Made by a program: the position numbers and the translations under genes | In this document: positions 1 to 9,172 of the stretch, one piece after another | Position numbering within the stretch: the stretch's first letter is position 1 | How the letters are laid out: every line of letters begins with the position of its first letter | Notes under the pieces: model-generated | Database searches by the model: none | What the model was told of the DNA's origin: nothing | What the model saw: the letters and a program-made list of their open reading frames with translations, nothing else | Origin: Candidatus Melainabacteria bacterium | GTDB taxonomy: Bacteria; Cyanobacteriota; Vampirovibrionia; Obscuribacterales; Obscuribacteraceae | DNA: 64,000 nt | Assembly (NCBI GenBank): GCA_003963305.1 | Contig: RXJR01000011.1 | Span: 163,906 to 227,905 of the forward strand | Direction of reading: 5' to 3'

Positions 1-31
1 TCAATAGAAAAAGCGAGGCTATCAGTTTCAA
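1..31 (-). CDS. possible 5' end of a secreted protein, cut by the window edge
   Basis: On the minus strand a TTG codon at 29-31 opens a frame that reads M-K-L-I-A-S-L-F-L-L to the window edge, which looks like the start of a signal peptide (Lys, then a hydrophobic run). An AGG lies about 8 bases upstream. It would be the next gene after the membrane protein ending at 133, in the same direction. Only about ten codons are visible, so this is a weak call. Confidence 0.25.
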   Translation of the reverse strand, partial: MKLIASLFLL

Positions 32-132
32 TGTATTCACCTGTTCTAACTTAGGATATTGACCGGTATGCGAGTTGGCTCATCTGGCATACGAGGAGGA
101 TAGTCAACAGAAATGGAATGTTCGTGGAAATA

Positions 133-1761
133 TTATGTGACAGCGGGCATAGCCGCAGGTTGACTGGCACTGCGTCCAGGGTCAGTTACACCAGCCGAGC
201 CACCGCTCGAACTACCGCCTTGACCAGCCTTATCCAACAAAGCTGAAACCAGAGATCCTGGCTTGTATTCGAATGGCATGAAAGGCACGTAAGTCAACAT
301 CACCACGAATGCGGTGTAAACAACGCCTTCCCAGGGGCTATTTGGATTGTACTGACCTATGTCCTTCAGCCATTGGATACGAACACACATACACAAGATA
401 ATCAACGACCACCAAAACCTCCACAAGGTCAAGCAAACCAATCCGTTAATCCAATTGGTAAATACATTTTTGAAAAGGGTATTCGTAGTTGATGGCCAGG
501 CGTAAAAGGCTGCAGCAATCGGACCGAGCAAGTACAGATAACACATCATAACGACTTGATATGCAATAAGAATAACCAGTGCTCCAGTGAAAAGAGAATT
601 GATAAAGCCGAAGGCCGCTCGCTTAAAAGCGCTCTTTCCACTCTGCTGTGCCTCCAGTTTTGCTTGCTCTGCAGGGGTTGCAGCTTTCGGTTTCGAAGTT
701 TGGGCATCAGCCCAGTTCTGCACATCTTGAATTTGAACCTGCTGCACCATCACCTCGGTCATGCTGTTACCAATGTCAATTGCATAGCTGACAATTAACT
801 GAGTCGCGGGAATCAGAAACAGAGCAATCGCAGTGCGCAAGAATCCAGTGAAGGGACTTAAAGCATCTTCGTCATTAGAGTCATTAATGACGCCGAATTT
901 GACCACTCCTTTGATCTGCGTAATAAGAGCACCAGGAAGAATCAGCAGGATCGCGACAGGAACAAAGGTTGTGCGGTACATTGTCTGAACCATGCCTACT
1001 GCGCGCCCGTAGGCACCGCTGGCAGTTTCATTAGCAACATTGACAAGACTTTTGATAGCGGAACTCATCGCCGATTGAAGATTCGAATTCGAAGCATCGT
1101 TCGATGCATCTCCAAATTGTTGCGTCTGCGCCTGCGTTGTCGCCTGTGTATTGTCGTAATTGACCAGTACACTCGACTCGGAAGTAATCATTGCAGAGGT
1201 AGTCGCTGCCATTCCTGCATAGAAATCATTCGATGGAACACCGGTCGTCTGAGCGGGAAACCATTGCTGCGGACCATTAACAGGCGCAACAACTTGCGGC
1301 TGCGTAAACCAGAAAGGCGCACCAGGGGGACCCGGCAAAACCACCCAACCTGCCGGCGACGTGGTACTCCCATAGGCAGTGAGATTGCGCTTTATCTCGG
1401 ACGGCGTGAGAAATTGATTTACCAGCGGATTTTTAGTGTTATTCGCGGAATTGGGTTCAGTAATCGAAAGATCACCACTGGACATGCCACCAATTTGACC
1501 CCAATCACTGTGAACTCGTGGCATCTGCGGTAAACTCGCTGGCACAACAATGGTCATAGCTTCATTGCGTGCAGTGAACGGAGTCCAGCGAAGTTGTTGG
1601 TGATGGAAGTCTGCAAAAGATGGACCGGCCGTCAGCGAGAGTTGTGCTTGTCCATGAGAGTTGTTTGCAGCTTCGGCTCGCGAAGGATCGCCAAGCACTA
1701 AAGCAAAAAACACCATCAAAATAGCCCAACGCGCCTGTCGAATATTCCGCGTGTTTTTCAA
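133..1761 (-). CDS. polytopic membrane protein, VirB6/TrbL-like topology
   Basis: A 542-residue protein. Residues 1-31 form a signal peptide ending in a typical A-x-A region. Residues 32-260 are a Ser/Thr/Asn/Gln-rich extracytoplasmic part. About five to six membrane segments follow (roughly 264-284, 305-328, 383-418 as one or two, 437-460, 478-498), then a Gly/Ser/Pro-rich tail. A long N-terminal soluble part followed by a cluster of membrane helices recalls the VirB6/TrbL pore components of type IV secretion and conjugation machines, but I see no diagnostic motif, so the family is inferred from topology only. The start is TTG at 1759-1761, with GAGG about 9 bases upstream. It lies 19 bp after the small gene 1781-2002 and is probably co-transcribed with it. 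Confidence 0.75.
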   Translation of the reverse strand: MKNTRNIRQARWAILMVFFALVLGDPSRAEAANNSHGQAQLSLTAGPSFADFHHQQLRWTPFTARNEAMTIVVPASLPQMPRVHSDWGQIGGMSSGDLSITEPNSANNTKNPLVNQFLTPSEIKRNLTAYGSTTSPAGWVVLPGPPGAPFWFTQPQVVAPVNGPQQWFPAQTTGVPSNDFYAGMAATTSAMITSESSVLVNYDNTQATTQAQTQQFGDASNDASNSNLQSAMSSAIKSLVNVANETASGAYGRAVGMVQTMYRTTFVPVAILLILPGALITQIKGVVKFGVINDSNDEDALSPFTGFLRTAIALFLIPATQLIVSYAIDIGNSMTEVMVQQVQIQDVQNWADAQTSKPKAATPAEQAKLEAQQSGKSAFKRAAFGFINSLFTGALVILIAYQVVMMCYLYLLGPIAAAFYAWPSTTNTLFKNVFTNWINGLVCLTLWRFWWSLIILCMCVRIQWLKDIGQYNPNSPWEGVVYTAFVVMLTYVPFMPFEYKPGSLVSALLDKAGQGGSSSGGSAGVTDPGRSASQPAAMPAVT

Positions 1762-1780
1762 GACTTAAACCTCAGCGCGC

Positions 1781-2002
1781 TTAGTAATCGTCCTGTGACA
1801 CCAGCGGTGGCAGTCCGACACCAAAATCGGACGGATATGTCTCACCTTTGTTATTAGTAATTTGCCGAACAGAAAAAGAGAATTCGGGCCAATTCGATCC
1901 CATAGAAAAAGATGATGTACCAGCGGAGACCGCTAGAGCAGACTGGTTTAGCTGCTGCATTGCAGCGAAAAAATCAGAAGCAGTGTTAAATTCGTTTCGC
2001 AT
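1781..2002 (-). CDS. small protein of unknown function, first gene of the membrane-protein operon
   Basis: A 73-residue protein, hydrophilic and without a signal peptide or membrane segment. The N-terminal half looks helical (residues 1-28, rich in Ala, Gln and Asn), the C-terminal half is rich in Ser, Pro and Gly. The ATG at 2000-2002 has GAGG about 11 bases upstream. It sits 19 bp upstream of the VirB6/TrbL-like gene on the same strand. The size and position would suit a small partner or pilin-like subunit of that machine, but this is only inferred from context. I do not recognise a family. Confidence 0.6.
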   Translation of the reverse strand: MRNEFNTASDFFAAMQQLNQSALAVSAGTSSFSMGSNWPEFSFSVRQITNNKGETYPSDFGVGLPPLVSQDDY

Positions 2003-2302
2003 CTTAGAATCATCCTCAATCTGTTTAATTGTTCAGACACTGTAGTATTCAGTGCTCTTGGATGTTCGTAAGATTACGGTGCGATTGTATAAAAGTTGTG
2101 GAAGAAATTCGGAGCGTAGCAAGCTTCGCTAAGGAATAAAGTTAGCATTCAGACGGTTTTTAAGTGTGAACCAGGAAATTACACGAACTTTCCACAAACT
2201 CACTTTAGAGGCTCGCGCTGGCGCACTAGCATTAGCGCCGATCAAATACAAAAACTTCATGACAGAAAAGAAATAGACAGCATTCAATTACATCATTTTT
2301 CC

Positions 2303-2629
2303 ATGACCACTCTTTTATTGTTCTTCTCTGACGACGTACAAACAAAAAAATCTTCAGAGAGTGTGAGAAAAAAATCGATGGACTTTCTAAATCAAATTAG
2401 CACTATATCAATGACCTTGGCCAACTACATGGATTTGACATGCGACGCGCCCACTACGAAGTTGCCTGATGGATCGCAGATGTGCACTAACGAAGCAGGT
2501 GCAATCATATTCATGCATTATTCCTCTGGTATAAAACTCAGAAGACACAGCGATTTTGTCATTTGCTTGAACCAATTCGGTGAGCACTGGGTCGGAGACA
2601 GCCGCACGGCTTGGTATCGATTTAACTGA
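2303..2629 (+). CDS. hypothetical protein, doubtful
   Basis: An open frame of 108 codons. An internal ATG at 2378 gives an 84-residue version that starts MDFLNQIS and may be the true start. The composition is ordinary (three Cys, several aromatic residues, no membrane segment) and no family is recognisable. It ends 34 bp before the stop of the convergent histidine kinase gene. No good ribosome binding site precedes either start. The stretch 2003-2302 upstream is A/T-rich and holds no gene I can support, so if this frame is not real the whole interval 2003-2662 is non-coding. Confidence 0.35.
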   Translation: MTTLLLFFSDDVQTKKSSESVRKKSMDFLNQISTISMTLANYMDLTCDAPTTKLPDGSQMCTNEAGAIIFMHYSSGIKLRRHSDFVICLNQFGEHWVGDSRTAWYRFN

Positions 2630-2662
2630 CAGCCCCAGGAAAGCTGAGGAAATCAGAAAGAA

Positions 2663-4894
2663 TCACAAAATCTCAGGTTGTCGCCGGGAATCCATCATCA
2701 AGCTTGATTCACTGGCAACGGCCGATGCATCTCGATTTGGCAATTTAAACCAAAAGGTAGAACCATGCCCCAACTCGCTCTCCACACCTATTGAGCCCAT
2801 ATGCTGCTCGATGATTGCTTTACAAATTACAAGTCCCAAACCGGTTCCACCCTTTGCTGTAGCATCGGTTCGCTCCACTTGCTTGAATCTCTGAAACAAT
2901 GAATTAACATGGGAAGGTGGAATCCCCCGTCCCTGGTCTGTAATTCTAACTTCATCCATATCGGTACCAGGAACGACGTCTATAAGAACCGTGGATCCTT
3001 TCGGTGAATACTTAATTGCGTTCGAAAGAAGATTGATCAAAACCTGTACGATGCGATGATCATCGGCATAAACCTGGCTGGCAGTTTGCTGATATTGAAC
3101 CGACACATTGTGCTCATCAGCGAACGCTTTGACTGACTCCACCGACATTTCAAGAATCGGATAAAGCGGACGCAATTCAAACTGCATATCGAGTTTTCCT
3201 GCTTCCAACTTTTCTGCATCAAGAAGATCATTTACCAGACCTATCAATCTAGTAGCACTTCGTTCAGCAATCGTAATTGCTTTCTGTGCTTGCTCAGTTT
3301 GTTGACCCAACGCACCCACCATCATCATCTTCAGTGATCCGCGGATGGCGGTAAGTGGATTACGCAATTCGTGACTGACGACGCCCAGAAATTCGTTTTT
3401 GAACCGCTCGATTTCATGACGTTCAGTGACATCCGTAATTATGCCCAGAAGCCGTCCTGAACCAGGACCACCAAATGGAGTGACAAGCACTTCGGCGGGA
3501 AACTCGCTTGAGTCCGCTCGAACTGCTGTCACTTCATGAAATCGCCCTGATGCCTTTTCGAACAATTCGTCGAGTTTTTTGTCTGAATTAGGGGCTGGTG
3601 TCAAATAAAGATCAGTCAGTTTTGAGCCGAGCAATTCATCACTGCGATGCCTTCGAAACATTTTTCGCATCATCGGATTAACCAGTTCGACAGTGCCGCT
3701 ACGATCGAATAGAATCAAACCGACTGGCATAGTATCTATGATTGAGCGAGTTCTGGCCTCGCTCTCCTTTAGAGCCTCTTCATTTCTTTTACGCTCAGTA
3801 ATATCATGAGCAACGCAAAACAATGCATTCTCCGCTCTCGACCACTGAACGGACCAAAGAATGTGCTGCTGATTACCGTCGGGCAGTTGCATAAGAGTCT
3901 CAAATTCCGATTTGTGAGGAGATGAAACAAGTGATTTCAAAGTTTGCGCAAACGACTCACGTTGCTCCGGTACGCACAACTGAATAACACGCTGCCCAAT
4001 CAAGTCTTCTGGCTGAATTTGCCACACTGTCGCTGAAGCGGGACTGACTCTGAGAAACTTCCCGTCAGCATCGAGTGAACAGATTACGTCTACAGCGTTC
4101 TCGACTATTGCTCGCTCTTTCTGTTCCGCTTCACGCAATACCGCGGCCATTTTGTGAAATACCTCATCCAGATCACTTATTTCGTCAGACCCTTTGCTGG
4201 GTGGAAGCAACTCTTTCCCCATTGCAAGCAAAGCCGTATTCTGCATAAGAACACCTAACCGGGCTGCCGTACCCATGTTGAACCACACAGCAAGACAAAC
4301 GACGACCAAAACATTTGCTGACATACTGAGCAAAATCAGCGTGATGATTTGATCGCTCAGTTCTTTTTGAATATTAGGTCGCTTATTGTCTTCGTTCTTC
4401 AGTTCAACCACGAAACTGCGTATCAGTTTAACGTCGTCTATTTCAATAGGAATTAGAGTCTGCTTTAAGTCACTAAATTTGCCCAAAACATCAGTTTTGT
4501 CCGTTTGCATTAACGCCATAAAGTCGTCAACACTGCGAAGTCCGTCGGTAATGTCTCTATCCAGTCGCTTGATCAGAGACAACTGACTCGCTTCAGATTG
4601 AGTCATCTTCAGAAGCTTATCAATGTCGCTGCGCATTTGTTGCCGTGCTCTTTCGTATTCTGACAAATCAGCATCATTGGAAGTCGCAACATAGTTGGTC
4701 GCAGCATTTCGCATTTGAACCGGCAAGGAGTACAAATCTTCGAGTGTCGAAATCTTTTCCTTGAGCTCTGCCTGTATCAGAGTCTTTTCGTTAGCTGCAT
4801 TCACCAGCCAGATTAAGACTGAAACAAAGCAAATCTGAAGAATCAGCGGAATGCAAATCAACAAGTAAACTTGGCGAGAAAGAGTAAATTTCAA
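2663..4894 (-). CDS. membrane-bound PAS-PAS sensor histidine kinase
   Basis: A 743-residue sensor kinase of a two-component system. In order: membrane helix 8-32, a helical periplasmic sensor (about 35-180, a CHASE3-like four-helix length), membrane helix 182-206, a HAMP-like linker (207-260), PAS 1 (about 261-372), PAS 2 (about 379-492), HisKA with the H-box SHELRNPLTAI (His508), and HATPase_c with N-box LINLLSNAIKYS, G1 DQGRGIP and G2 GGTGLGLVI. All catalytic motifs are intact, so it should autophosphorylate. No response regulator is adjacent; the nearest regulator-only gene is 46 kb away, so the partner is unknown. The ligand is unknown. It is divergent from the TadG-like gene across a 462 bp gap, so a link with the surface apparatus is possible but not shown. 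Confidence 0.9.
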   Translation of the reverse strand: MKFTLSRQVYLLICIPLILQICFVSVLIWLVNAANEKTLIQAELKEKISTLEDLYSLPVQMRNAATNYVATSNDADLSEYERARQQMRSDIDKLLKMTQSEASQLSLIKRLDRDITDGLRSVDDFMALMQTDKTDVLGKFSDLKQTLIPIEIDDVKLIRSFVVELKNEDNKRPNIQKELSDQIITLILLSMSANVLVVVCLAVWFNMGTAARLGVLMQNTALLAMGKELLPPSKGSDEISDLDEVFHKMAAVLREAEQKERAIVENAVDVICSLDADGKFLRVSPASATVWQIQPEDLIGQRVIQLCVPEQRESFAQTLKSLVSSPHKSEFETLMQLPDGNQQHILWSVQWSRAENALFCVAHDITERKRNEEALKESEARTRSIIDTMPVGLILFDRSGTVELVNPMMRKMFRRHRSDELLGSKLTDLYLTPAPNSDKKLDELFEKASGRFHEVTAVRADSSEFPAEVLVTPFGGPGSGRLLGIITDVTERHEIERFKNEFLGVVSHELRNPLTAIRGSLKMMMVGALGQQTEQAQKAITIAERSATRLIGLVNDLLDAEKLEAGKLDMQFELRPLYPILEMSVESVKAFADEHNVSVQYQQTASQVYADDHRIVQVLINLLSNAIKYSPKGSTVLIDVVPGTDMDEVRITDQGRGIPPSHVNSLFQRFKQVERTDATAKGGTGLGLVICKAIIEQHMGSIGVESELGHGSTFWFKLPNRDASAVASESSLMMDSRRQPEIL

Positions 4895-5356
4895 AACAGG
4901 TCTCTGCAGTCACAGCCGAAGAAAGTCATTCAAGATCTATGAACAAGAAAGTCGAAATCATAACACTGCAAAAATTTCGCCGTTTCCGCCCAGTGAAATT
5001 AGACCCTGGTATAAAAACATCAAACCATTTAGGCTTTGCAAGGTCAGGTTAAATCAGGTCCGCCAAGGTCCGCCGAGCTCTGCCACGCAGGTTTAATCTA
5101 CGCCGAAAATCCAGCTGTCATGCCTGTTTTCGACACTCATAAGGCTCCCGCTCCACCTGACAAGCTTGAACTATATAAATGGATAGTCTAAATTAGGATT
5201 AAGCCGATCTCATAATAACCAAGCGTAGGAATAGTTCTACAAAAAGCGGCCCGGTATCACTTTCGAAAGCAGAGTGCATCGGCGTCATTCACCCCTCTTG
5301 GCGCAGAGCACTCCACAAACAGTTACTAGTGAATCGCAGACTGACGAGGAATCGTT
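4895..5356. other. 462 bp divergent intergenic region
   Basis: It separates the histidine kinase (minus) from the TadG-like gene (plus) and must hold promoters for both. It carries a local repetition, GGTCCGCC twice ten bases apart near 5057-5076, next to AGGTCAGGTT-type words. An ATG at 4939 opens a 37-codon frame with no ribosome binding site, which I do not call. A candidate plus-strand promoter is listed separately. Confidence 0.6.
5166..5194 (+). promoter_or_regulatory. candidate sigma70-type promoter for the TadG-like gene
   Basis: TTGAAC at 5166-5171 and TAAATT at 5189-5194 are separated by 17 bp, in the right direction for the gene starting at 5357. Each box matches consensus at four of six positions only, and the implied leader would be about 155 bases, so confidence is low. 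Confidence 0.3.
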
Positions 5357-7555
5357 ATGACACGTCGCCGTAGAAAGGGTGCCACGCTTGGTTTGGTGGC
5401 AATATGCGTCCTTGTAGTTATTGTCATCGGTACCGCGGTGTTTTTCCTCATCAAAATCCTTGGCGGAGGCCGAGAAATAGCCAATGCCACCGATGCAGGC
5501 GCGCTGAACGTGGCAAAGCACATCATACGTGATGCAAGAGTCAACACCCCGGCGCAGTTTCAAGATTGCGAATATCCACTCGGATGTGGATACATCAATC
5601 TGCTCACCTACAACCGTTGCGTAGCCAAAGCGATCATGATTGCCGGTAATGCCTCAAACATGACGGGACCAGGTGCTTATAAAGCAAATGCCAACGCGCT
5701 CATCGATCAATTAGAGTCAATGGGAAGTGAACTAGCAGGCAAAATTACCAGTTCGAACAATTATTTCAATGACGTAAACAACACCGTCCGAATGGCATCT
5801 TTTATAGGCATCAAAAACGAGACCCCCTGCGAAATCGCGTATATGAAGCCAGCCGGACCAACGAACGTTTTTTTTAACGGGCAGCAATTAGCTAACGGTT
5901 TGACAATTCCTGTTTCAACAACAACTGTAGGTCCCAAAAATCAAAATAGCTATGTTGCTGTTGGAACCGGACAAGGCTACATGGCTGGTTATTCACCGAT
6001 CACTGTGATGGGACGAACAATTTATGGAGTTCCCGTTTTTCCACAACAAAATCCGCACTTGGTTTCATTTTTCGATTTCAGCAGTTCTGGAAAACCTTTT
6101 GGTTCGGCGCCACCAAATGCAGTGAAACTCGGCTCCAGCACAACAGAAATGAAGACACAAATGCTAACCGGAGCAATGGCGTGCGCAATTGTCGGAGCAG
6201 TTGAAAATGGTTCACCTGGTGCCGGCGGCTCAAACATAGGCACATCACTTCTCGGAAGCGGTTTCCAATTTCCTGCAGCCGCCTCCTACGGTTACATCGA
6301 ATTTGGTAATTTCCCGGCCAATCAGACGCCACCTGGCTATGACCCAAAGGACTATAGCGACAATATATTTAACAACGAATTGATGTCTCCAGGATTTACC
6401 GCATACGGTGAAAATCAGTCGACCCAGTTGAGCAATTTCGTCACATACAGTGCAACGGCGGGCGCCGCACAGGCTTGGGTAGAGTGGGCTAAAGGTGTCA
6501 AGAAAGGGCAACAATTACAACAAGACACGGGTCAGACAGTAACGATTCCAGACGCCCCGAACATCGACGGTTACACTTACGTCGGTCCATCAAATGAGGA
6601 CTTGAGCGGTAGTCCATTGAAACCAGGCACTAAGCCGAGTCAAAAACAGATTGACTGGCTGGCAAGCATGGTCGACAAAAGCGAGAATTGCTTTGCCGAC
6701 CTGGCGTTCAGAGAGGGCTTGATGGGTGCTTGCGTAGCGGCACTGCCTTCCATGCAACTTACGTACGGTCACAAAGTGCCAGACTTGAATCCAGGTGGTT
6801 CGCAAAAGTTCTCCCAGGCAGATTGGGCAAAAGCAGAATTGCTTACTTTGTTTGAGGGATTGAATCCACAAAACGGCAATTACAATAACTATGCAACAGT
6901 AAATCTGACATCGGGAGCGCCAAGTTCCGGATTAGGCATCTATCCGTCAAGCCTTATAAGCGGGAAAGTTCCGAGTAAACCGCCAAATATGCCGACACCT
7001 GAATACACCTTGCCTCTACAGGGACCAGGCACTATAAAACAGTTGATACAAGCCGTGCAAGATCCAGGCTGCGCCAATGACACAATAGCTGCAATCGCCA
7101 ACCGTTGCAAACAGATCCAACCGCAGACAACGGATGCTGATATAGACAAGCTTCTCAACACGACTCTGGAGATGGCACCACCGAATACACCTAAGTGGGA
7201 GAATGCGCACAAAATATATATCTATCTTCCCGGAGGCGATTTGAGCGCGAAGCTTATCATCAGTGAATCTCCGCCCCCGAAGTTGACCGGCAATCCTCCT
7301 GACGGCTGCTGTTCTTATCCAAATACAAATAATGCTTGCTACACGAACACTTATTACCTGGACGGATCAATTGTCGATTCAGAACACGACCAGAAAGTGC
7401 ACATTAGACCGTACCTGGAAATCGACGATACGAATCCATTAAGATGCATCGATCACGCCGACTGGCAGCCAGGCTCAGGAGCAGACAACAATTTTGGTAG
7501 AATGACCTTCACCGAAATTGGCTTAGGTACTACGACTTTCACACATATCAACTAA
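5357..7555 (+). CDS. TadG-like secreted/anchored protein (Tad-type N-terminus)
   Basis: A 732-residue protein. The start (MTRRRRKGATLG) is a basic patch followed by one membrane helix (about 12-34) and then REIANATDAGALNVAKHI. This pattern is typical of the putative Flp pilus assembly TadG-like N-terminal (Tad) family, in which a short anchor is followed by the conserved N-A-x-D-A-A-A-L segment. The rest is a large extracellular part, rich in Asn, Gly, Pro and Ser, with scattered Cys pairs (for example around residues 73-88, 642-652) that may form disulfides. No VWA MIDAS motif is evident. GAGG lies 8 bases before the ATG. The next gene follows after 9 bp and is also secreted. No TadA/B/C motor genes are in the window, so it may act in another surface apparatus. 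Confidence 0.75.
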   Translation: MTRRRRKGATLGLVAICVLVVIVIGTAVFFLIKILGGGREIANATDAGALNVAKHIIRDARVNTPAQFQDCEYPLGCGYINLLTYNRCVAKAIMIAGNASNMTGPGAYKANANALIDQLESMGSELAGKITSSNNYFNDVNNTVRMASFIGIKNETPCEIAYMKPAGPTNVFFNGQQLANGLTIPVSTTTVGPKNQNSYVAVGTGQGYMAGYSPITVMGRTIYGVPVFPQQNPHLVSFFDFSSSGKPFGSAPPNAVKLGSSTTEMKTQMLTGAMACAIVGAVENGSPGAGGSNIGTSLLGSGFQFPAAASYGYIEFGNFPANQTPPGYDPKDYSDNIFNNELMSPGFTAYGENQSTQLSNFVTYSATAGAAQAWVEWAKGVKKGQQLQQDTGQTVTIPDAPNIDGYTYVGPSNEDLSGSPLKPGTKPSQKQIDWLASMVDKSENCFADLAFREGLMGACVAALPSMQLTYGHKVPDLNPGGSQKFSQADWAKAELLTLFEGLNPQNGNYNNYATVNLTSGAPSSGLGIYPSSLISGKVPSKPPNMPTPEYTLPLQGPGTIKQLIQAVQDPGCANDTIAAIANRCKQIQPQTTDADIDKLLNTTLEMAPPNTPKWENAHKIYIYLPGGDLSAKLIISESPPPKLTGNPPDGCCSYPNTNNACYTNTYYLDGSIVDSEHDQKVHIRPYLEIDDTNPLRCIDHADWQPGSGADNNFGRMTFTEIGLGTTTFTHIN

Positions 7556-7564
7556 CGGAATTGT

Positions 7565-7996
7565 ATGATTAGCCGCGCCAGCGCATCAATTGTCGTCGCT
7601 CTAGGTTTCGCACTTTTACTCCACGCGAGTTCTGCTAGCGCGCAACAAAACAAACCTAAAAAGGTTTTGCCCCCAATCCGCACAAAACCGTTAGCAGCAC
7701 CGCTAGCGCTGCCGGATGTGCCTCAATACGGTGGTCAAGCGCGTTTCATCAGCGGAGAGAAAGTGGATGTGGCAGGTGAAAATCTTCGCCAGACCTGGCA
7801 CATCCGCGAACACCGCGCAGAAGTCGTTAATTGGTACAAACAAGCATTAGCAAATGCAGGATGGACTATCGCCGCTGCAACCAAGGGCAGCGTAACCGGC
7901 ATCAAAAAAGATGGATTGATAATGATCGTCGTTAACGAATTGCCTCTGGCTGACAATTATCGCTCCGAATTGATGATTCAATACTCAAGAAAGTAA
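7565..7996 (+). CDS. small secreted protein, unknown function
   Basis: A 143-residue protein with a clear signal peptide (about residues 1-27, cleavage after SASA). The mature part has a Pro/Lys-rich linker and then a compact domain with the pattern VNWYKQALANAGW followed by strands. Small alpha/beta domains with a V-x-F/W-Y-x4-L-x2-G-W motif occur in many secreted bacterial proteins of unknown role, so the fold is suggestive but not the function. It starts 9 bp after the TadG-like gene and is almost certainly in the same operon, which makes it a likely accessory protein of that surface structure. Confidence 0.75.
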   Translation: MISRASASIVVALGFALLLHASSASAQQNKPKKVLPPIRTKPLAAPLALPDVPQYGGQARFISGEKVDVAGENLRQTWHIREHRAEVVNWYKQALANAGWTIAAATKGSVTGIKKDGLIMIVVNELPLADNYRSELMIQYSRK

Positions 7997-8019
7997 CTGT
8001 GCATTAACCTGCTCGAGAA

Positions 8020-8616
8020 TCAGCTTTCTGTCGCAGCCTCATCCTGGTCGACAGCTGCCACCAAATGCGGTGGGATAATCGAAGCACCACGACCGCTCAA
8101 TAACAAGTGCGAAGACAACGCCATCTTGAGAGCTTGAACGATGTGTTCGCGTTGCACCTTATACACATCTCTCTCGGTTTCGTTTAAGCCATCCGGAAGG
8201 TATGCTCCAAAAACTTCTATGGCTTCGTTGTAGAGCGGAACAACCTGCGGATAGAACTTCAGCTCTTCGGCGTTTGTAATTCCAGCTGCCACCCCCATGT
8301 CATCAGACATGCCATCTGCAATATTCAAAATTTCATCAACAAGAACGGCAAAAGCAAAAATGCCAGGTTTAGTCTTATATAGAAGGTCGTTTAACCAGCC
8401 AGTGGTAGGAAAAGCAATGGACGGCATTGAAGCGTATTCTGGCCTGGCTTCAGCTATCATGGCTCGGATTTCGGACAGAGACCAACGACGCTCGAGCAAA
8501 CCAATAGCTAGCCGATTCTGGTCCCAGGGCACGTTCCACGCCTCGAGAACAGCAAAGAGATCGACCTTCATTCGATCGAGCGCCAGCGCTTCTTCTTCTT
8601 CAGCTTCGGTCGTCAT
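8020..8616 (-). CDS. cytoplasmic acidic protein, unknown function
   Basis: About 198 residues, acidic and mostly helical, without signal peptide or membrane segments. I do not recognise the family. The frame is open from a TTG at 8629-8631, but the AGG there directly abuts the TTG, leaving no spacing. The ATG at 8614-8616 ([13 protein letters not shown]) is preceded by AGG and GGA at longer spacing and is preferred. It converges on the secreted gene 7565-7996, with 23 bp between the stops, and is divergent from 8710-9087. A plain housekeeping or regulatory adaptor role is possible but cannot be shown. Confidence 0.7.
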
Positions 8617-8709
8617 ATCGATGGATTCCAACCTGCAAATACGAGAACAGTCTCAAGCACAATTCTTGCATCGATTATAGAATATGCCTGCTGAGACCCT
8701 GGAGGACAT

Positions 8710-9087
8710 ATGAATTTCAGACCAATCTTAATGATCGTAGCTATTTGCAGCTCTGTCGCAAGCTCCGCTTATGCTGCCACAAAAGCGGTGGACAAAGATT
8801 TTTTGGAATTCTGGAAAGGTTTCAAAGTAGCACTGCAGAAAAACGATAAAAAAGCACTGGCATCAATGACCAAACTGCCTTACCTTCAGGATGAGAAGAA
8901 GCTGAATGAGGCGGCATTCATCGCCCAGTCGGAAAAGATTTTTCCGCTCGCGACAAGAAAGTGTCTACTGAAAGAAAAGCCGATAGCAGATAAAGACTCG
9001 GTGATGATCTTTTGTGGTGAGGAGATTTTTGTATTTTCGAAAGACAAGGGCAAGTACAAATTTATTGAAATTGGTGTGAACGACTAA
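8710..9087 (+). CDS. small secreted protein, possibly NTF2-like
   Basis: A 125-residue protein with a signal peptide (residues 1-22, ending SAYA). The mature part begins with a helix rich in Lys and aromatic residues (DFLEFWKGFKVALQKND) and continues with KKALASMTKLPY and beta strands. This layout, helix then a six-stranded curved sheet, is that of small SnoaL/NTF2-like or DUF4440-type secreted proteins. That is inferred from the pattern and not from a conserved motif. Two Cys (in RKCLL and IFCGE) could form a disulfide. An excellent GGAGG lies 5 bases before the ATG. The hairpin repeats begin 3 bp after its stop. Confidence 0.7.
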   Translation: MNFRPILMIVAICSSVASSAYAATKAVDKDFLEFWKGFKVALQKNDKKALASMTKLPYLQDEKKLNEAAFIAQSEKIFPLATRKCLLKEKPIADKDSVMIFCGEEIFVFSKDKGKYKFIEIGVND

Positions 9088-9090
9088 CAG

Positions 9091-9158
9091 CGGTGCAGCC
9101 GGGACGGCTGCGCTCCATGACTTACGTTATCGGTGCAGCCGGGACGGCTGCGCTCCAT
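9091..9158. repeat. two tandem copies of a 28 bp hairpin repeat
   Basis: Identical 28 bp copies at 9091-9118 and 9131-9158, period 40. Each contains the hairpin GCAGCC-GGGAC-GGCTGC flanked by CG-GT on the left and GCTCCAT on the right. The same architecture, with a different stem, is found at 43817-43915. They fill the space between two convergent genes. A REP-like extragenic palindrome or bidirectional terminator is the likely class. Confidence 0.75.
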
Positions 9159-9172
9159 GGGCAAATAGAAGG

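Noticed and set aside
4939..5052. 37-codon frame starting ATG AAC AAG upstream of the TadG-like gene
   Set aside because: No ribosome binding site and no conserved features; likely chance in an A/T-rich region.
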